From assembly GCA_913055575.1 (NCBI GenBank), contig CAJXLI010000011.1:1-34339 (forward strand): a stretch of 34,339 nucleotides of DNA, given 5' to 3'. Source of the stretch: an uncultured Ectothiorhodospiraceae bacterium (lineage in GTDB: Bacteria > Pseudomonadota > Gammaproteobacteria > Nitrococcales > Halorhodospiraceae). The notes under the pieces are model-generated. The model ran no database searches. It was not told the DNA's origin and saw only the letters and a program-made list of their open reading frames with translations. Of this stretch, positions 27,118-34,339 are shown piece by piece. The position numbers and the translations under genes were made by a program. Position 1 is the first letter of the stretch. Every line of letters starts with the position of its first letter.

Positions 27118-28707
27118 ATGGCAGCGGCACCGAGCTACGACCACCTGCCCATGGCGTGGGTAGGCAACTGGGCGGGGCGGCGAGCGGCCTTGACGCCGGG
27201 GCGGCCGGCCCTCTACGAGCCGGACAGCGGCCGCCGGTGCACCTTCGAGGAGATGGACCGGCGCGCCGAGCGGGCTGCCGCCTTCCTCGCCGAGGGCCTC
27301 GGTATCGGGCCAGGCCAGCCCGTGTGCCTGCTCGCGCGCAACCGCCTGGAGGCCGTGGACCTCTACCTCGCCTGCGGCAAGATCGGGGCCGTGCTGGCGC
27401 CGCTCTCCTACCGCCTGGCGAGTCCCGAGATCGACGGCCTGATCCAGCGCATCGCCCCGCGGGCGCTGCTCTACGATGAGGCCTTCGCCGGGCTCGCCGA
27501 TGCCCTCACGCTCCCGGCAGGCGCGGAGCGCGTCGAGCTCGCCGACGGCCGCGGCGCCTACCACGAGGCGGTAGATGCCGGGGCTGATCCCGGCGGCACG
27601 TACAACCGCCCCCTGGCGCTCGCGGACCCGTTCCTCTACGTCCACACCGGCGGCACCACGGCGACCCCGAAGATCTGCGTGGTCTCCCACCGGCAGATGG
27701 TCTGGAACGCGGTGGACATCCTGGTCAGCAGCGGCGGCGCGCTGGGGCCGCAGCAGGAGCTGCTGACCTTCCCCCTGTTCCACATCGGCGGCTGGAACAC
27801 CCTGACCCCGGTCTACTACGCCGGCGGCCGCACCGTGCTGCTCCGCAGCTTCGATCCCGGCCGGGCGCTGGCCCTGATCGAGTCCGAGGGGATCACCCAC
27901 CTGGGTGCCGTGGAGGCGATGCTCCAGGCCATGGCGGAGCATCCGCAGTTCGCCGGCACGGACCTGAGCGCCCTGACGAGCGTGACCACCGCCGGCGCGC
28001 CGTGCTCGGCGGCGGCGATGCAGCCCTTCTGGGCGCGCGACATCCCGGTCAGCCAATCCTACGGCCTCACCGAGGCGGGGCCCTCGGACTTCCTCTACGT
28101 CGGCGACGGCCAGGGCATCGAGGCGCTGCGCGAGCGCCACGACTCGGTGGGTACCGCGATGTTCCACACCGATCACCGCATCGTCCACCCCGAGAGCCTG
28201 GAGCCGGTGGCGCCCGGGGAGGTCGGCGTGCTGCTGATGCGCAGCCCCCACACCTTCGACGGCTACCTCGACGAGCCGGAGCGCACCGAGCGGACCCTGC
28301 TGCCCGGCGGTTGGCTCTACAGCGGCGATCTGGCCCACGAGGACAGCGAGGGCTGCGTCCGCATCGTCGGCCGGACCGACAACATGTTCATCAGCGGCGG
28401 CGAGAACGTCGCCCCGGAGGAGGTGGAGCAGGCGCTGCTGCGCCATCCCGGGGTCCACCAGGCCGCCGTGGCGGGCGTCGCCGATGGCCGCTGGGGGGCC
28501 GTGCCCGCGGCGGCCGTGGTGGCCCGCGCCGGGGCCGACGTCGATGCCGCGCAGCTTCGCCAGCTGGCCGCCCAGGGACTGGCCCGCTACAAGGTCCCCC
28601 AGCGGATCCACTTCGTCGAGGCCCTGCCGCTGACCGGCGCTGGGAAGGTGGATCGCTACCGCCTCCGCGACCAGCTTGAAGGCCTATCGTCCGCCAGCTC
28701 TGTATAA
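27118..28707 (+). CDS. AMP-forming acyl-CoA synthetase/ligase
   Basis: ANL-superfamily enzyme of 529 residues activating a carboxylic acid with ATP and then CoA. Motifs in order: A3 P-loop VHTGGTTATPKICVVSH (about 176), FPLFHIGGWNT, A5 SQSYGLTEAG, A7 WLYSGDLAHEDSEG, A8 RIVGRTDNMFISGGENVAPEEVEQALL and A10 LPLTGAGKVDRYRLR with the catalytic Lys. The fatty- or aryl-acid specificity cannot be fixed from sequence. ATG at 27118 follows GGAGGAG (27107-27113). It sits between the MBL hydrolase and thiD in one operon. Confidence 0.9.
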   Translation: MAAAPSYDHLPMAWVGNWAGRRAALTPGRPALYEPDSGRRCTFEEMDRRAERAAAFLAEGLGIGPGQPVCLLARNRLEAVDLYLACGKIGAVLAPLSYRLASPEIDGLIQRIAPRALLYDEAFAGLADALTLPAGAERVELADGRGAYHEAVDAGADPGGTYNRPLALADPFLYVHTGGTTATPKICVVSHRQMVWNAVDILVSSGGALGPQQELLTFPLFHIGGWNTLTPVYYAGGRTVLLRSFDPGRALALIESEGITHLGAVEAMLQAMAEHPQFAGTDLSALTSVTTAGAPCSAAAMQPFWARDIPVSQSYGLTEAGPSDFLYVGDGQGIEALRERHDSVGTAMFHTDHRIVHPESLEPVAPGEVGVLLMRSPHTFDGYLDEPERTERTLLPGGWLYSGDLAHEDSEGCVRIVGRTDNMFISGGENVAPEEVEQALLRHPGVHQAAVAGVADGRWGAVPAAAVVARAGADVDAAQLRQLAAQGLARYKVPQRIHFVEALPLTGAGKVDRYRLRDQLEGLSSASSV

Positions 28708-28717
28708 AGGATCAGGC

Positions 28718-29539
28718 ATGACCGACCGTTTCGGTAACGCCCGCGTGTTCATCGTCGCCGGCTCGGACTCGGGCGGCGGCGCCGGCATCCAGGCCGATCT
28801 CAAGGCGGTGATGGCCCTCGGCGGCTACGGCGCCACCGCCATCACGGCCCTCACGGCGCAGAACACGCGCGGGGTGCAGGACTTGCACACCGTGCCGCCG
28901 GCGTTCATCCGGGCGCAGATGGCCTCGGTGCTCGACGATATCGGCGCCGACTGCATCAAGACCGGCATGCTCCACGATACGGCCGTTATCGAGGCGGTCG
29001 CCGAGGAGCTCGAAACCCGGGCGCCCGGCGTGCCCCTGGTCGTCGACCCGGTCATGGTGGCCCAGAGCGGCGACCGGCTCCTCGCCGAGCCGGCCGTCGC
29101 CGGCCTGAGCCGGGTCCTGCTGCCCCGGGCCGCGCTGCTGACCCCGAACCTGCCCGAGGCCGAGGTGCTGCTCGGCCGCGAGATCGCTGGCGCCGAGGCC
29201 ATGGCGGAGGCCGCGGCGGCGCTGCGCGAGCTCGGCCCGGACGCGGTGCTGCTCAAGGGGGGGCACGCCGAGGGGGCCGAGGTGGTCGACTGCCTCGCCA
29301 CCGCCGAGGGCGTCGAGTGCTTCCGGACCCCGCGGATCGAGACCACCTCCCGTCACGGCACCGGCTGCACCCTCGCCAGCGCCATCGCCGCCGGCAGGGC
29401 CCAGGGGCAGGATAGCCGGGCGGCCGTCGTCCGCGGCCGGGCCTATCTGCTCGAGGCCCTGCGCCACGCCCGCGGGCTGGGCAGCGGCGCCGGCCCGGTC
29501 GAGCACGCCTGCCACGTGCCGCCCTTCCAGGGTTCGTAG
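28718..29539 (+). CDS. thiD: Hydroxymethylpyrimidine/phosphomethylpyrimidine kinase ThiD
   Basis: Phosphorylates HMP and HMP-P for thiamine pyrophosphate synthesis in the cytoplasm. The 273-residue ribokinase-fold protein has the substrate motif GSDSGGGAGIQADLK (near residue 15), GMLHDTAVIEAVA, VVDPVMVAQSGDRLL, TPNLPEAEVLLG, LKGGH and the anion-hole SRHGTGCTLASAIAA. AAGGA precedes ATG 28718, 10 bp after the ligase stop. I looked for a TPP riboswitch in the operon leader and saw none. Confidence 0.94.
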   Translation: MTDRFGNARVFIVAGSDSGGGAGIQADLKAVMALGGYGATAITALTAQNTRGVQDLHTVPPAFIRAQMASVLDDIGADCIKTGMLHDTAVIEAVAEELETRAPGVPLVVDPVMVAQSGDRLLAEPAVAGLSRVLLPRAALLTPNLPEAEVLLGREIAGAEAMAEAAAALRELGPDAVLLKGGHAEGAEVVDCLATAEGVECFRTPRIETTSRHGTGCTLASAIAAGRAQGQDSRAAVVRGRAYLLEALRHARGLGSGAGPVEHACHVPPFQGS

Positions 29540-29564
29540 CGGCGCCGGATCGGGTTGCGACAAA

Positions 29565-29593
29565 TTGGCACAAACCGAAAAAGGGACTAGAAT
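29565..29593 (+). promoter_or_regulatory. sigma70 promoter of the Rrf2 gene
   Basis: TTGGCA (29565-29570), exactly 17 nt, then TAGAAT (29588-29593), the best-spaced promoter in the window. TGCGACAAATT (29556-29566) overlaps the -35 and could be a repressor site, perhaps for autoregulation. The predicted start near 29600 leaves a leader of about 35 nt. Confidence 0.7.
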
Positions 29594-29633
29594 GGTCCAA
29601 AATCCTGAGGGCCGACACCGCAAGGGGTGAGCC

Positions 29634-30158
29634 ATGTACGCCAGCGCCGATCCGCATACCCTCGTACAAGTCACCGCCCGCGGCCGCTACGCGGTAGGGG
29701 CGGTCCTCCACATCGCCCTGCACGATGAGATCGGGCCGGTGCCGCTCGCCGAGATCTCGGTCTGCCAGAACATCTCCACCTCCTACGTCGATCAGATCTT
29801 CGCGGACCTGCGCCCCTACGGGATCATCGAGGGCCTCCCGGGCCCGGGCGGCGGCTACCGGATGGCGCGTCCGGCGGGGGAGGTGAGTGTCGGCGAGATC
29901 CTCGCCGCCGTGGAGCGCCGCGAGGTCGGGACGAACTACCGCAGCGCGCTCGAGGGCGCCGTGTGGAACCGCCTGATGGCGGACATCGCCGACTTCATGG
30001 AGTCGATCACGGTGGCCGACCTGGTAGACCGGCCGGCGGCGCGCGAGTGGCTGGCCCGGCAATACCAGAGCGGCCCGTGGCGCTGCGAGGTCTGCGGCGT
30101 ACTCACCGACCGCGGCCCGGAGCCGACCCAGGTCGCCCGCGCCCGGCGCGCCCGCTGA
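29634..30158 (+). CDS. Rrf2-family transcriptional regulator (IscR-like, no cluster cysteines)
   Basis: DNA-binding winged-helix regulator of 174 residues. The N-terminal HTH follows the Rrf2 pattern (ARGRYAVGAVLHIA, PLAEISVCQNISTSYVDQIF, LPGPGGGYRMARPAGEVSVGEILAAVE). The later EGAVWNRLMADIADFMESITVADLV matches the IscR dimerisation helix. The stretch that holds three Fe-S ligand Cys in IscR (about 92-107) contains none here, although a C-terminal CEVCG (151-155) does. The signal is therefore unknown. It is convergent with ispG, a [4Fe-4S] enzyme, and it may repress its own promoter. Confidence 0.88.
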   Translation: MYASADPHTLVQVTARGRYAVGAVLHIALHDEIGPVPLAEISVCQNISTSYVDQIFADLRPYGIIEGLPGPGGGYRMARPAGEVSVGEILAAVERREVGTNYRSALEGAVWNRLMADIADFMESITVADLVDRPAAREWLARQYQSGPWRCEVCGVLTDRGPEPTQVARARRAR

Positions 30159-30180
30159 TCCGGCGCACCGGGTCAGCGGG
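30151..30180. terminator. Bidirectional hairpin between the Rrf2 gene and ispG
   Basis: CCCGCTGATCCGG (30151-30163) pairs with CCGGGTCAGCGGG (30168-30180) over 13 bp with one G-T wobble and a CGCA loop. The Rrf2 stop codon (30156-30158) lies inside the stem, and ispG ends at 30189 on the other strand, so one palindrome can serve both transcripts. There is no U tract. Confidence 0.6.
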
Positions 30181-30188
30181 CGGGGCGG

Positions 30189-31430
30189 CTAGCCGAAGCG
30201 GCGCTCGACGTAGTCGTCGACGATGCGCTCGAACTCCTCGGCGATGTTGTCGCCCTTGAGGGTGACCGAGCGCTCGCCGTCGATGAATACCGGCGCCGCT
30301 GGCTGCTCCCCGGCGCCGGGGAGGCTGATGCCGATGTCCGCGTGGCGGCTCTCGCCGGGGCCGTTGACCACGCAGCCCATGACGGCGATCCGCATGCCCT
30401 CGACCCCCGGGTAGCGCTGGCGCCACTCGGGCATGCGGGTATCGATATGGCCGCGGATGTGCTCGGCGAGGCGCTGGAAGAAGTCGCTGGAGGTGCGCCC
30501 GCAGCCGGGGCAGGCCGTTACCCGCGGGGTGAAGTCGCGCAGGCCCATGCCCTGCAGCACCTGCTGCGCTACCTCGACCTCGCGGGTACGTGCGCTGCCG
30601 GGCTCCGGGGTCAGGGAGACGCGGATGGTATCGCCGATCCCCTCCTGGAGCAGGATGGCCAGCGCCGCCGTGGAGGAGACCATGCCGGGGACGCCCATGC
30701 CGGCCTCGGTCAGGCCCAGGTGGAGGGGGTAGTCGCAGCGCCGGGCCAGGTCGCGGTAGACGGCTACCAGGTCCTGGACCCCGCTCATCTTGCAGGAGAG
30801 GATGATCCGGTCGCCGGGCAGGCCGAGGGCCTCGGCGCGCTGGGCGCTCTCCACCGCCGAGGCGACCACGGCGTCGCGCATGACCGCCTCCGGCGGCCAC
30901 GGCTCGTCGCGCTCGGCGTTGGCGTCCATCAGCCGGCTGAGGACGCTATCGTCGAGGCTGCCCCAGTTCACGCCGATGCGCACCGGCAGGCCGTACTCCT
31001 TGGCGATCTCGACCATCTCGGCGAACTGCGGATCCCGGCGGCTGCCCTTGCCGACGTTGCCGGGGTTGATGCGCATCTTGGCGATGGCCTCGGCGCACGC
31101 CGGGTAGCGGCGCAGGAGCTTGTGGCCGTTGAAGTGGAAGTCGCCGACGAGGGGGACGTCGAGGCCCATCTGCTCGAGGCGCTCCCGGATGCGCGGGACC
31201 GCGGCGGCGGCCGCCTCGTTGTTCACGGTCACACGGACGAGCTCCGATCCGGCGCGGGCGAGGTCGGCCGCCTGGGCGGCGGTGGCTACCTCGTCGGCGG
31301 TGTCGGTGTCGGTCATCGACTGCACCACGACCGGGGCGTCGCCGCCGATGCGGAGCCCCCCGACGCGGACCGCTCGGCTCCGGCGCCGCGGCGCCGGCTC
31401 GGCTGCTAGGGGTCGGGTCTGTGTATCCAT
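30189..31430 (-). CDS. ispG: 4-hydroxy-3-methylbut-2-en-1-yl diphosphate synthase IspG (GcpE)
   Basis: Penultimate step of the MEP isoprenoid pathway: reductive conversion of MEcPP to HMBPP by a [4Fe-4S] enzyme. The 413-residue protein has the TIM-barrel [31 protein letters not shown] and [13 protein letters not shown]. The cluster-binding C-terminal domain follows, with [12 protein letters not shown] (about 303) and [18 protein letters not shown] (about 350). ATG at 31430 follows a TACAAT -10 by only 6 nt and has no Shine-Dalgarno, so the mRNA may be leaderless. It is essential where no mevalonate pathway exists, and supplies carotenoid and quinone side chains. Confidence 0.96.
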   Translation of the reverse strand: MDTQTRPLAAEPAPRRRSRAVRVGGLRIGGDAPVVVQSMTDTDTADEVATAAQAADLARAGSELVRVTVNNEAAAAAVPRIRERLEQMGLDVPLVGDFHFNGHKLLRRYPACAEAIAKMRINPGNVGKGSRRDPQFAEMVEIAKEYGLPVRIGVNWGSLDDSVLSRLMDANAERDEPWPPEAVMRDAVVASAVESAQRAEALGLPGDRIILSCKMSGVQDLVAVYRDLARRCDYPLHLGLTEAGMGVPGMVSSTAALAILLQEGIGDTIRVSLTPEPGSARTREVEVAQQVLQGMGLRDFTPRVTACPGCGRTSSDFFQRLAEHIRGHIDTRMPEWRQRYPGVEGMRIAVMGCVVNGPGESRHADIGISLPGAGEQPAAPVFIDGERSVTLKGDNIAEEFERIVDDYVERRFG

Positions 31431-31436
31431 GGCGCC

Positions 31437-31466
31437 ATTGTAGCGGAATTGGCCATCGACCCGGAA
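31437..31466 (-). promoter_or_regulatory. ispG promoter, placed for a leaderless transcript
   Basis: On the minus strand TTCCGG (31466-31461) and TACAAT (31442-31437) are 18 nt apart. The -10 ends 6 nt before the ATG at 31430, so the start site would be at or next to the initiator A. Confidence 0.5.
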
Positions 31467-31475
31467 AACATTCGT

Positions 31476-31485
31476 ATCCTAGGAT
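31476..31485. promoter_or_regulatory. Palindrome ATCCTAGGAT between ispG and the GST gene
   Basis: A perfect 10-bp palindrome in the divergent ispG/GST interval, upstream of both genes' expected starts. It may be an operator (e.g. for the TetR protein encoded beyond the GST), but nothing in the sequence proves this. Confidence 0.3.
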
Positions 31486-31535
31486 GCCAGGCCGCTGCGC
31501 AGGCCCACGCCCGTGCATCCATCCAAGGAGGCGCC

Positions 31536-32159
31536 ATGATCGAGCTCTATAGCTGGCCCACCCCGAACGGGCAGAAGGTGCATATCGCCCTTGAGGAGAT
31601 GGGGCTCGCCTACCAGGCCCATCCGGTGAACATCGGCCAGGGGGAGCAGTTCTCCGAGCAGTTCCAGCGCATCTGCCCCAATTGCCGCATCCCGGCCATC
31701 GTCGATACCGACGGGCCGGAGGGGGAGGCGTTCCCGCTGTTCGAGTCCGGCGCCATCCTTATCTACCTGGCGGAGAAGACCGGGCAGTTCCTCCCCGCCG
31801 GGACCGCGGCGCGGATGCGGGTGCTCGAGTGGCTGATGCTCCAGGTGGGCGGCATCGGGCCGATGTTCGGCCAGGCCGGGCACTTCCGCAACCAGGCCCC
31901 GGAGCGGGTCGAGTACGGCATCGAGCGCTACACCAACGAGACCGCGCGCCTGCTCGGCGTGCTCGATCAGCGCCTCGAGGCGGCCACCTACCTCGGCGGC
32001 GAGGCCTACACCATCGCCGACATAGCCACCTTCCCCTGGGTCCAGGTAGCGGAGCGCCTCGGCCAGCGCATGGGCGACTTCCCCAACGTCCTGCGCTGGT
32101 CCGACGAGGTCGCCGAGCGGCCGGCGGTGGAGCGGGGCATGGCCCTGCTGAAGGAGTGA
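31536..32159 (+). CDS. Glutathione S-transferase, nu-class/YfcG-YghU-like
   Basis: A 207-residue cytosolic GST. The thioredoxin-fold N-terminal domain has the SWPTPNGQKVHIALEE motif (about 5-20), whose Thr-Pro-Asn replaces a catalytic Ser/Cys/Tyr, as in E. coli YfcG and YghU disulfide-bond reductases. RIPAIVDTDGPEGEAFPLFESGAILIYLAEK binds glutathione, and an all-helical C-terminal domain (about 90-207) completes the fold. ATG at 31536 has AAGGAGGC (31525-31532). The in-frame extension back to 31449 is not needed. It likely reduces disulfides or peroxides using glutathione. The TetR gene downstream is convergent. Confidence 0.9.
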   Translation: MIELYSWPTPNGQKVHIALEEMGLAYQAHPVNIGQGEQFSEQFQRICPNCRIPAIVDTDGPEGEAFPLFESGAILIYLAEKTGQFLPAGTAARMRVLEWLMLQVGGIGPMFGQAGHFRNQAPERVEYGIERYTNETARLLGVLDQRLEAATYLGGEAYTIADIATFPWVQVAERLGQRMGDFPNVLRWSDEVAERPAVERGMALLKE

Positions 32160-32227
32160 CGCCGCTGAGGGGCAGCGGCGGCGAGCGGATGGCTCGTGCC
32201 CGGGCTGACGGGCGGCCCCGCCGGGGC
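32160..32227. terminator. Hairpins between convergent GST and TetR genes
   Basis: CGCCGCTG (32160-32167) pairs with CAGCGGCG (32173-32180) immediately after the GST stop. GCCCC/GGGGC (32215-32219/32223-32227) sits at the TetR stop. Both are GC stems without U tracts. Confidence 0.4.
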
Positions 32228-32856
32228 TAGACGCTGGTGTCGTCGTCCGGGACGAGGCCGTTCTGGATGAGCGCGGTGGCGGTGGCGACCGACTCCTCAT
32301 CCGGCAAGGCGTTCTCCCAGATGAGGTTGCGCTGCCCCATGAAGAAGGCCACCCCGATGAGCGCCAGCGCCTGGGTGTAGGGATCCCCCGGACGGACCTC
32401 GTCGCGGGCCTGGGCGGCCCGGAGCCGCTCGGCGTAGCCGTTGGCCAGGGTCTGGAAGTACCAGCGGTGGGCCTCCGGGTCGACGAACTGCGACTCCATG
32501 ACGATCCGGTAGAGGTCCTGGTGCTCGCGGCAGAAGCGCAGGAAGGCCTCCAGCCCGATGCGCTCGGCCTCGGCACGGTTCCGCGCCGCCTCGATGGCCT
32601 CGCTGAGGTAGCGGCGCATGGTACGGTTCATGTGCTCGACCAGGGCACGGAAGATCTCCTCCTTGGAGCGGTAGTAGAGGTAGAAGGTCCCCTGGGCGAC
32701 CCCGGCACGCTGGGTGATGCTGCTGATGGAGGCGTTGTGGAAGCCCTTCTCGCCGAACTCCCCCTCGGCAGCGCTGAGCAGCTTGCGGCGGGTGCGCTCG
32801 CCGCGCTCGGTGGCCGGATCGGTCCCTCGGGTCAAAACGGGGTTGGTCTTCTCCAT
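32227..32856 (-). CDS. TetR/AcrR-family transcriptional regulator
   Basis: A 209-residue one-component repressor type. The N-terminal HTH (about 22-68) reads TRRKLLSAAEGEFGEKGFHNASISSITQRAGVAQGTFYLYYRSKEEIFRAL, a classic TetR DNA-binding domain. The C-terminal ligand domain (about 80-200) is helical and its effector cannot be predicted. It is convergent with the GST and divergent from mazG. A near-consensus promoter lies upstream. Plausible targets are itself and the neighbouring GST. Confidence 0.92.
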   Translation of the reverse strand: MEKTNPVLTRGTDPATERGERTRRKLLSAAEGEFGEKGFHNASISSITQRAGVAQGTFYLYYRSKEEIFRALVEHMNRTMRRYLSEAIEAARNRAEAERIGLEAFLRFCREHQDLYRIVMESQFVDPEAHRWYFQTLANGYAERLRAAQARDEVRPGDPYTQALALIGVAFFMGQRNLIWENALPDEESVATATALIQNGLVPDDDTSV

Positions 32857-32888
32857 CTCGGATCTGCCGTTGGCCGGGTAGCGGATCT

Positions 32889-32918
32889 AAACTAAGTTGC
32901 CCCTTTTAACCCTGTCAA
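32889..32918 (-). promoter_or_regulatory. Promoter of the tetR-type gene
   Basis: On the minus strand TTGACA (32918-32913) is followed at 17-18 nt by TTAGTT/TAGTTT (32895-32889), in an AT-rich island. The divergent mazG leader begins nearby, so the two genes share this 95-bp interval. Confidence 0.65.
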
Positions 32919-32951
32919 ATCTGAGCGGATGGGCGAACAGGAGGTCGATCC

Positions 32952-33737
32952 TTGGAAGCTGTCGACCGCTTACTGCAGATCATGGCCCGGCTGCGCGATC
33001 CGGAGCGGGGCTGCCCCTGGGACGTGGCGCAGGACTTCCAGTCCATCGCGCCGCACACCGTCGAGGAGGGCTACGAGGTCGCCGACGCCATCGAGCGCGG
33101 CGATATGGACGGGCTCCGGGACGAGCTTGGCGATCTGCTCCTGCAGGTCATCTTCCACGCCCAGATGGCGGCGGAGGCCGGGCATTTCGGCTTCCAGGGG
33201 GTGGCCGAGACGCTCGAGGGCAAGCTGGTGCGCCGCCACCCGCACGTGTTCGGCAGCACCGCGGAGGGCGACGCCGAGGACGGGTCCCACGACTGGGAGG
33301 CGATCAAGGAGCAGGAGCGTTACGAGAAGGGCGAGGCCGGTAGCGCGATGGACGGCGTAGCGACCGCGCTACCGGCGCTGATCCGGGCTGCGAAGCTGCA
33401 GCGCCGGGCGGCGCGCGTCGGCTTCGACTGGCCGGATCACCGTGGCGCCGTCGACAAGGTCCGCGAGGAGCTCGACGAGGTGGAGGCCGAGGTCGGCGGC
33501 GAGCCGCAACGCCTCGAGGCGGAGGTGGGCGATCTGCTCTTCGCCGTGGTCAACCTCGCCCGGCACTTGGACGTGGACCCGGAGACAGCGCTGCGCCGCG
33601 CGGGCTACCGCTTCGAGACCCGGTTCCGCGGCGTCGAGGTGGACCTCGGCGAGCGTGGCCAGTCCCTGCGCGAGCAGCCCCTCGAGGCCCTGGAGGCGGC
33701 CTGGCAGCGCGCCAAGCGCCGCGGCGATCGCGGCTAG
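32952..33737 (+). CDS. mazG: Nucleoside triphosphate pyrophosphohydrolase MazG
   Basis: Hydrolyses NTPs and dNTPs, including damaged ones, to NMP and PPi, and lowers ppGpp signalling in E. coli. The 261-residue protein has the tandem all-alpha MazG folds. The N-terminal domain has CPWDVAQDFQSIAPHTVEEGYEV and DELGDLLLQVIFHAQMA (EExxE...ExxD metal site). The C-terminal domain has KVREELDEVEAEV and EVGDLLFAVVNLARHL. TTG at 32952 was chosen because AGGAGGT (32939-32945) is optimally spaced and the family starts near MEAVDRLLQIM. Its TAG stop shares CTAG with the convergent Mth938-like gene. Confidence 0.95.
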   Translation: MEAVDRLLQIMARLRDPERGCPWDVAQDFQSIAPHTVEEGYEVADAIERGDMDGLRDELGDLLLQVIFHAQMAAEAGHFGFQGVAETLEGKLVRRHPHVFGSTAEGDAEDGSHDWEAIKEQERYEKGEAGSAMDGVATALPALIRAAKLQRRAARVGFDWPDHRGAVDKVREELDEVEAEVGGEPQRLEAEVGDLLFAVVNLARHLDVDPETALRRAGYRFETRFRGVEVDLGERGQSLREQPLEALEAAWQRAKRRGDRG

Positions 33738-34105
33738 CGCAGCAGGAGCAGGGCGCAGACGTGGCGGTCATCGCCTACGAGCATGTTGAAGGTCCGGCAG
33801 GCCGCCGCGGTGTCCATGGCCTCAAGGCCGATACCGGAGCCGATCAGCCCGCGCATCAGCGCCCGGTCGGGGAAGGCCTGCCGCTCGCCCGTACCTAGCA
33901 GCAGGATCTCCGGGTCGAGGTCGGCCGCCGCCTGCAGGTCCTCGTCGCCGAGCTCCGCGAAGGTCTGCGCGCTGATGCCGGTGCTCAGCTGGCCCGGCGT
34001 CAGCAGCACGCTGTGCTCGTAGGTCTGCTGATTGACCTGGATCCAGCCTGGCTCGTAGGCGCGGATCCGGTAGGCGGCCGCACCCTGGTCACGGGCGAGC
34101 TTCAT
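33734..34105 (-). CDS. Mth938-like (DUF498) domain protein
   Basis: A 123-residue single-domain protein of the Mth938/NDUFAF3-like family. Visible conserved parts are YRIRAYEPGWIQVN, SVLLTPGQL, DPEILLLGTGERQAFPD and GIGLEAMDTAAACRTFNML. Eukaryotic homologues assist respiratory complex I assembly; the bacterial role is undetermined. GGAGGGGAGT precedes the ATG at 34105. It is divergent from alaC. Confidence 0.88.
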   Translation of the reverse strand: MKLARDQGAAAYRIRAYEPGWIQVNQQTYEHSVLLTPGQLSTGISAQTFAELGDEDLQAAADLDPEILLLGTGERQAFPDRALMRGLIGSGIGLEAMDTAAACRTFNMLVGDDRHVCALLLLR

Positions 34106-34122
34106 GGCGACTCCCCTCCAAT

Positions 34123-34151
34123 TTGACAGCTAGTCTGCTGGTGAGTACGTT
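34123..34151 (+). promoter_or_regulatory. sigma70-like promoter for alaC
   Basis: A consensus TTGACA (34123-34128), 17-nt spacer and TACGTT (34146-34151), about 50 nt upstream of the alaC GTG. Confidence 0.6.
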
Positions 34152-34202
34152 CGCAGGCTTCATTGCCCCCGGTTCCCAGACTGAATACCTCGAGGTTCGC
34201 CC

Positions 34203-34339
34203 GTGGACGCCGACCTACCGAAAGCCGACTTCCCTCGGATCAAGCGGCTGCCCCCGTACGTATTCAACATCGTCAACGATCTCAAGGCGGCTGCCCGCAA
34301 GCGCGGCGAGGACATCGTCGACTTCGGGATGGGCAATCC
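34203..34339 (+). CDS. alaC: Start of PLP-dependent aminotransferase AlaC (partial)
   Basis: The first 45 codons read [20 protein letters not shown], then [20 protein letters not shown] and FGMGN. This is the N terminus of the AlaC/YfdZ glutamate-pyruvate aminotransferases (I.RLPPYVFN...K..AR..GEDI.D.GMGN). The protein is cut by the window's right edge. GTG at 34203 is the first good start after the promoter. The Mth938-like gene divergent from it is a common arrangement in gammaproteobacteria, as I recall it. Confidence 0.85.
   Translation, partial: MDADLPKADFPRIKRLPPYVFNIVNDLKAAARKRGEDIVDFGMGN

Overview
The window is 34.3 kb of very GC-rich, densely coding bacterial chromosome. Gene content (ilvD, tatD, slyD, typA, rnm, uup, thiD, ispG, mazG, alaC), Shine-Dalgarno sites and sigma70-like promoters point to a gammaproteobacterium. 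The acidic proteins, octaheme tetrathionate-reductase-type cytochrome, DsrE2 and TusA suggest a halophilic sulfur-oxidising relative of Halorhodospira/Ectothiorhodospiraceae; that assignment is inference. I saw no insertion sequence, prophage, CRISPR array, rRNA or tRNA. The region reads as core genome with small accessory clusters.

Layout. 1-5.3 kb: the end of an unknown gene, ilvD (branched-chain amino acids), a multi-pass membrane protein, a small unknown protein, tatD, a DUF6164-like membrane protein and slyD with a good terminator. 5.4-12.4 kb: an OprP/OprO-type porin, a roughly 480-bp non-coding stretch with a tandem repeat, gloA-typA, an Atm1-type ABC exporter and the PHP exonuclease rnm.

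12.5-16.3 kb: a sulfur/electron-transfer cluster. A membrane-anchored octaheme cytochrome of the tetrathionate reductase family is coupled to a cytochrome b. DsrE2 and a protein joining a ribbon-helix-helix domain to TusA follow. The arrangement suggests sulfane-sulfur carriers working beside a multiheme enzyme wired to the quinone pool.

16.4-21.8 kb (minus strand): a five-gene operon, TPR protein - J-like protein - GrpE - short Hsp70 - zinc-ribbon protein. The last four genes overlap by a few bases, and the J-like protein lacks the HPD motif. It looks like a complete specialised Hsp70 machine separate from housekeeping DnaK.

21.8-34.3 kb: a DUF2231-cytochrome c fusion with an iron-type alcohol dehydrogenase, uup, a metallo-beta-lactamase-fold hydrolase - acyl-CoA ligase - thiD operon, an Rrf2 regulator converging on ispG, a TPNG-type glutathione transferase beside a TetR regulator, mazG, a Mth938-like protein, and the first codons of alaC. 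Two convergent gene pairs (adh/uup and mazG/Mth938) share their stop codons inside the palindrome CTAG. At least two genes (DUF6164 and ispG) look leaderless from promoter spacing.
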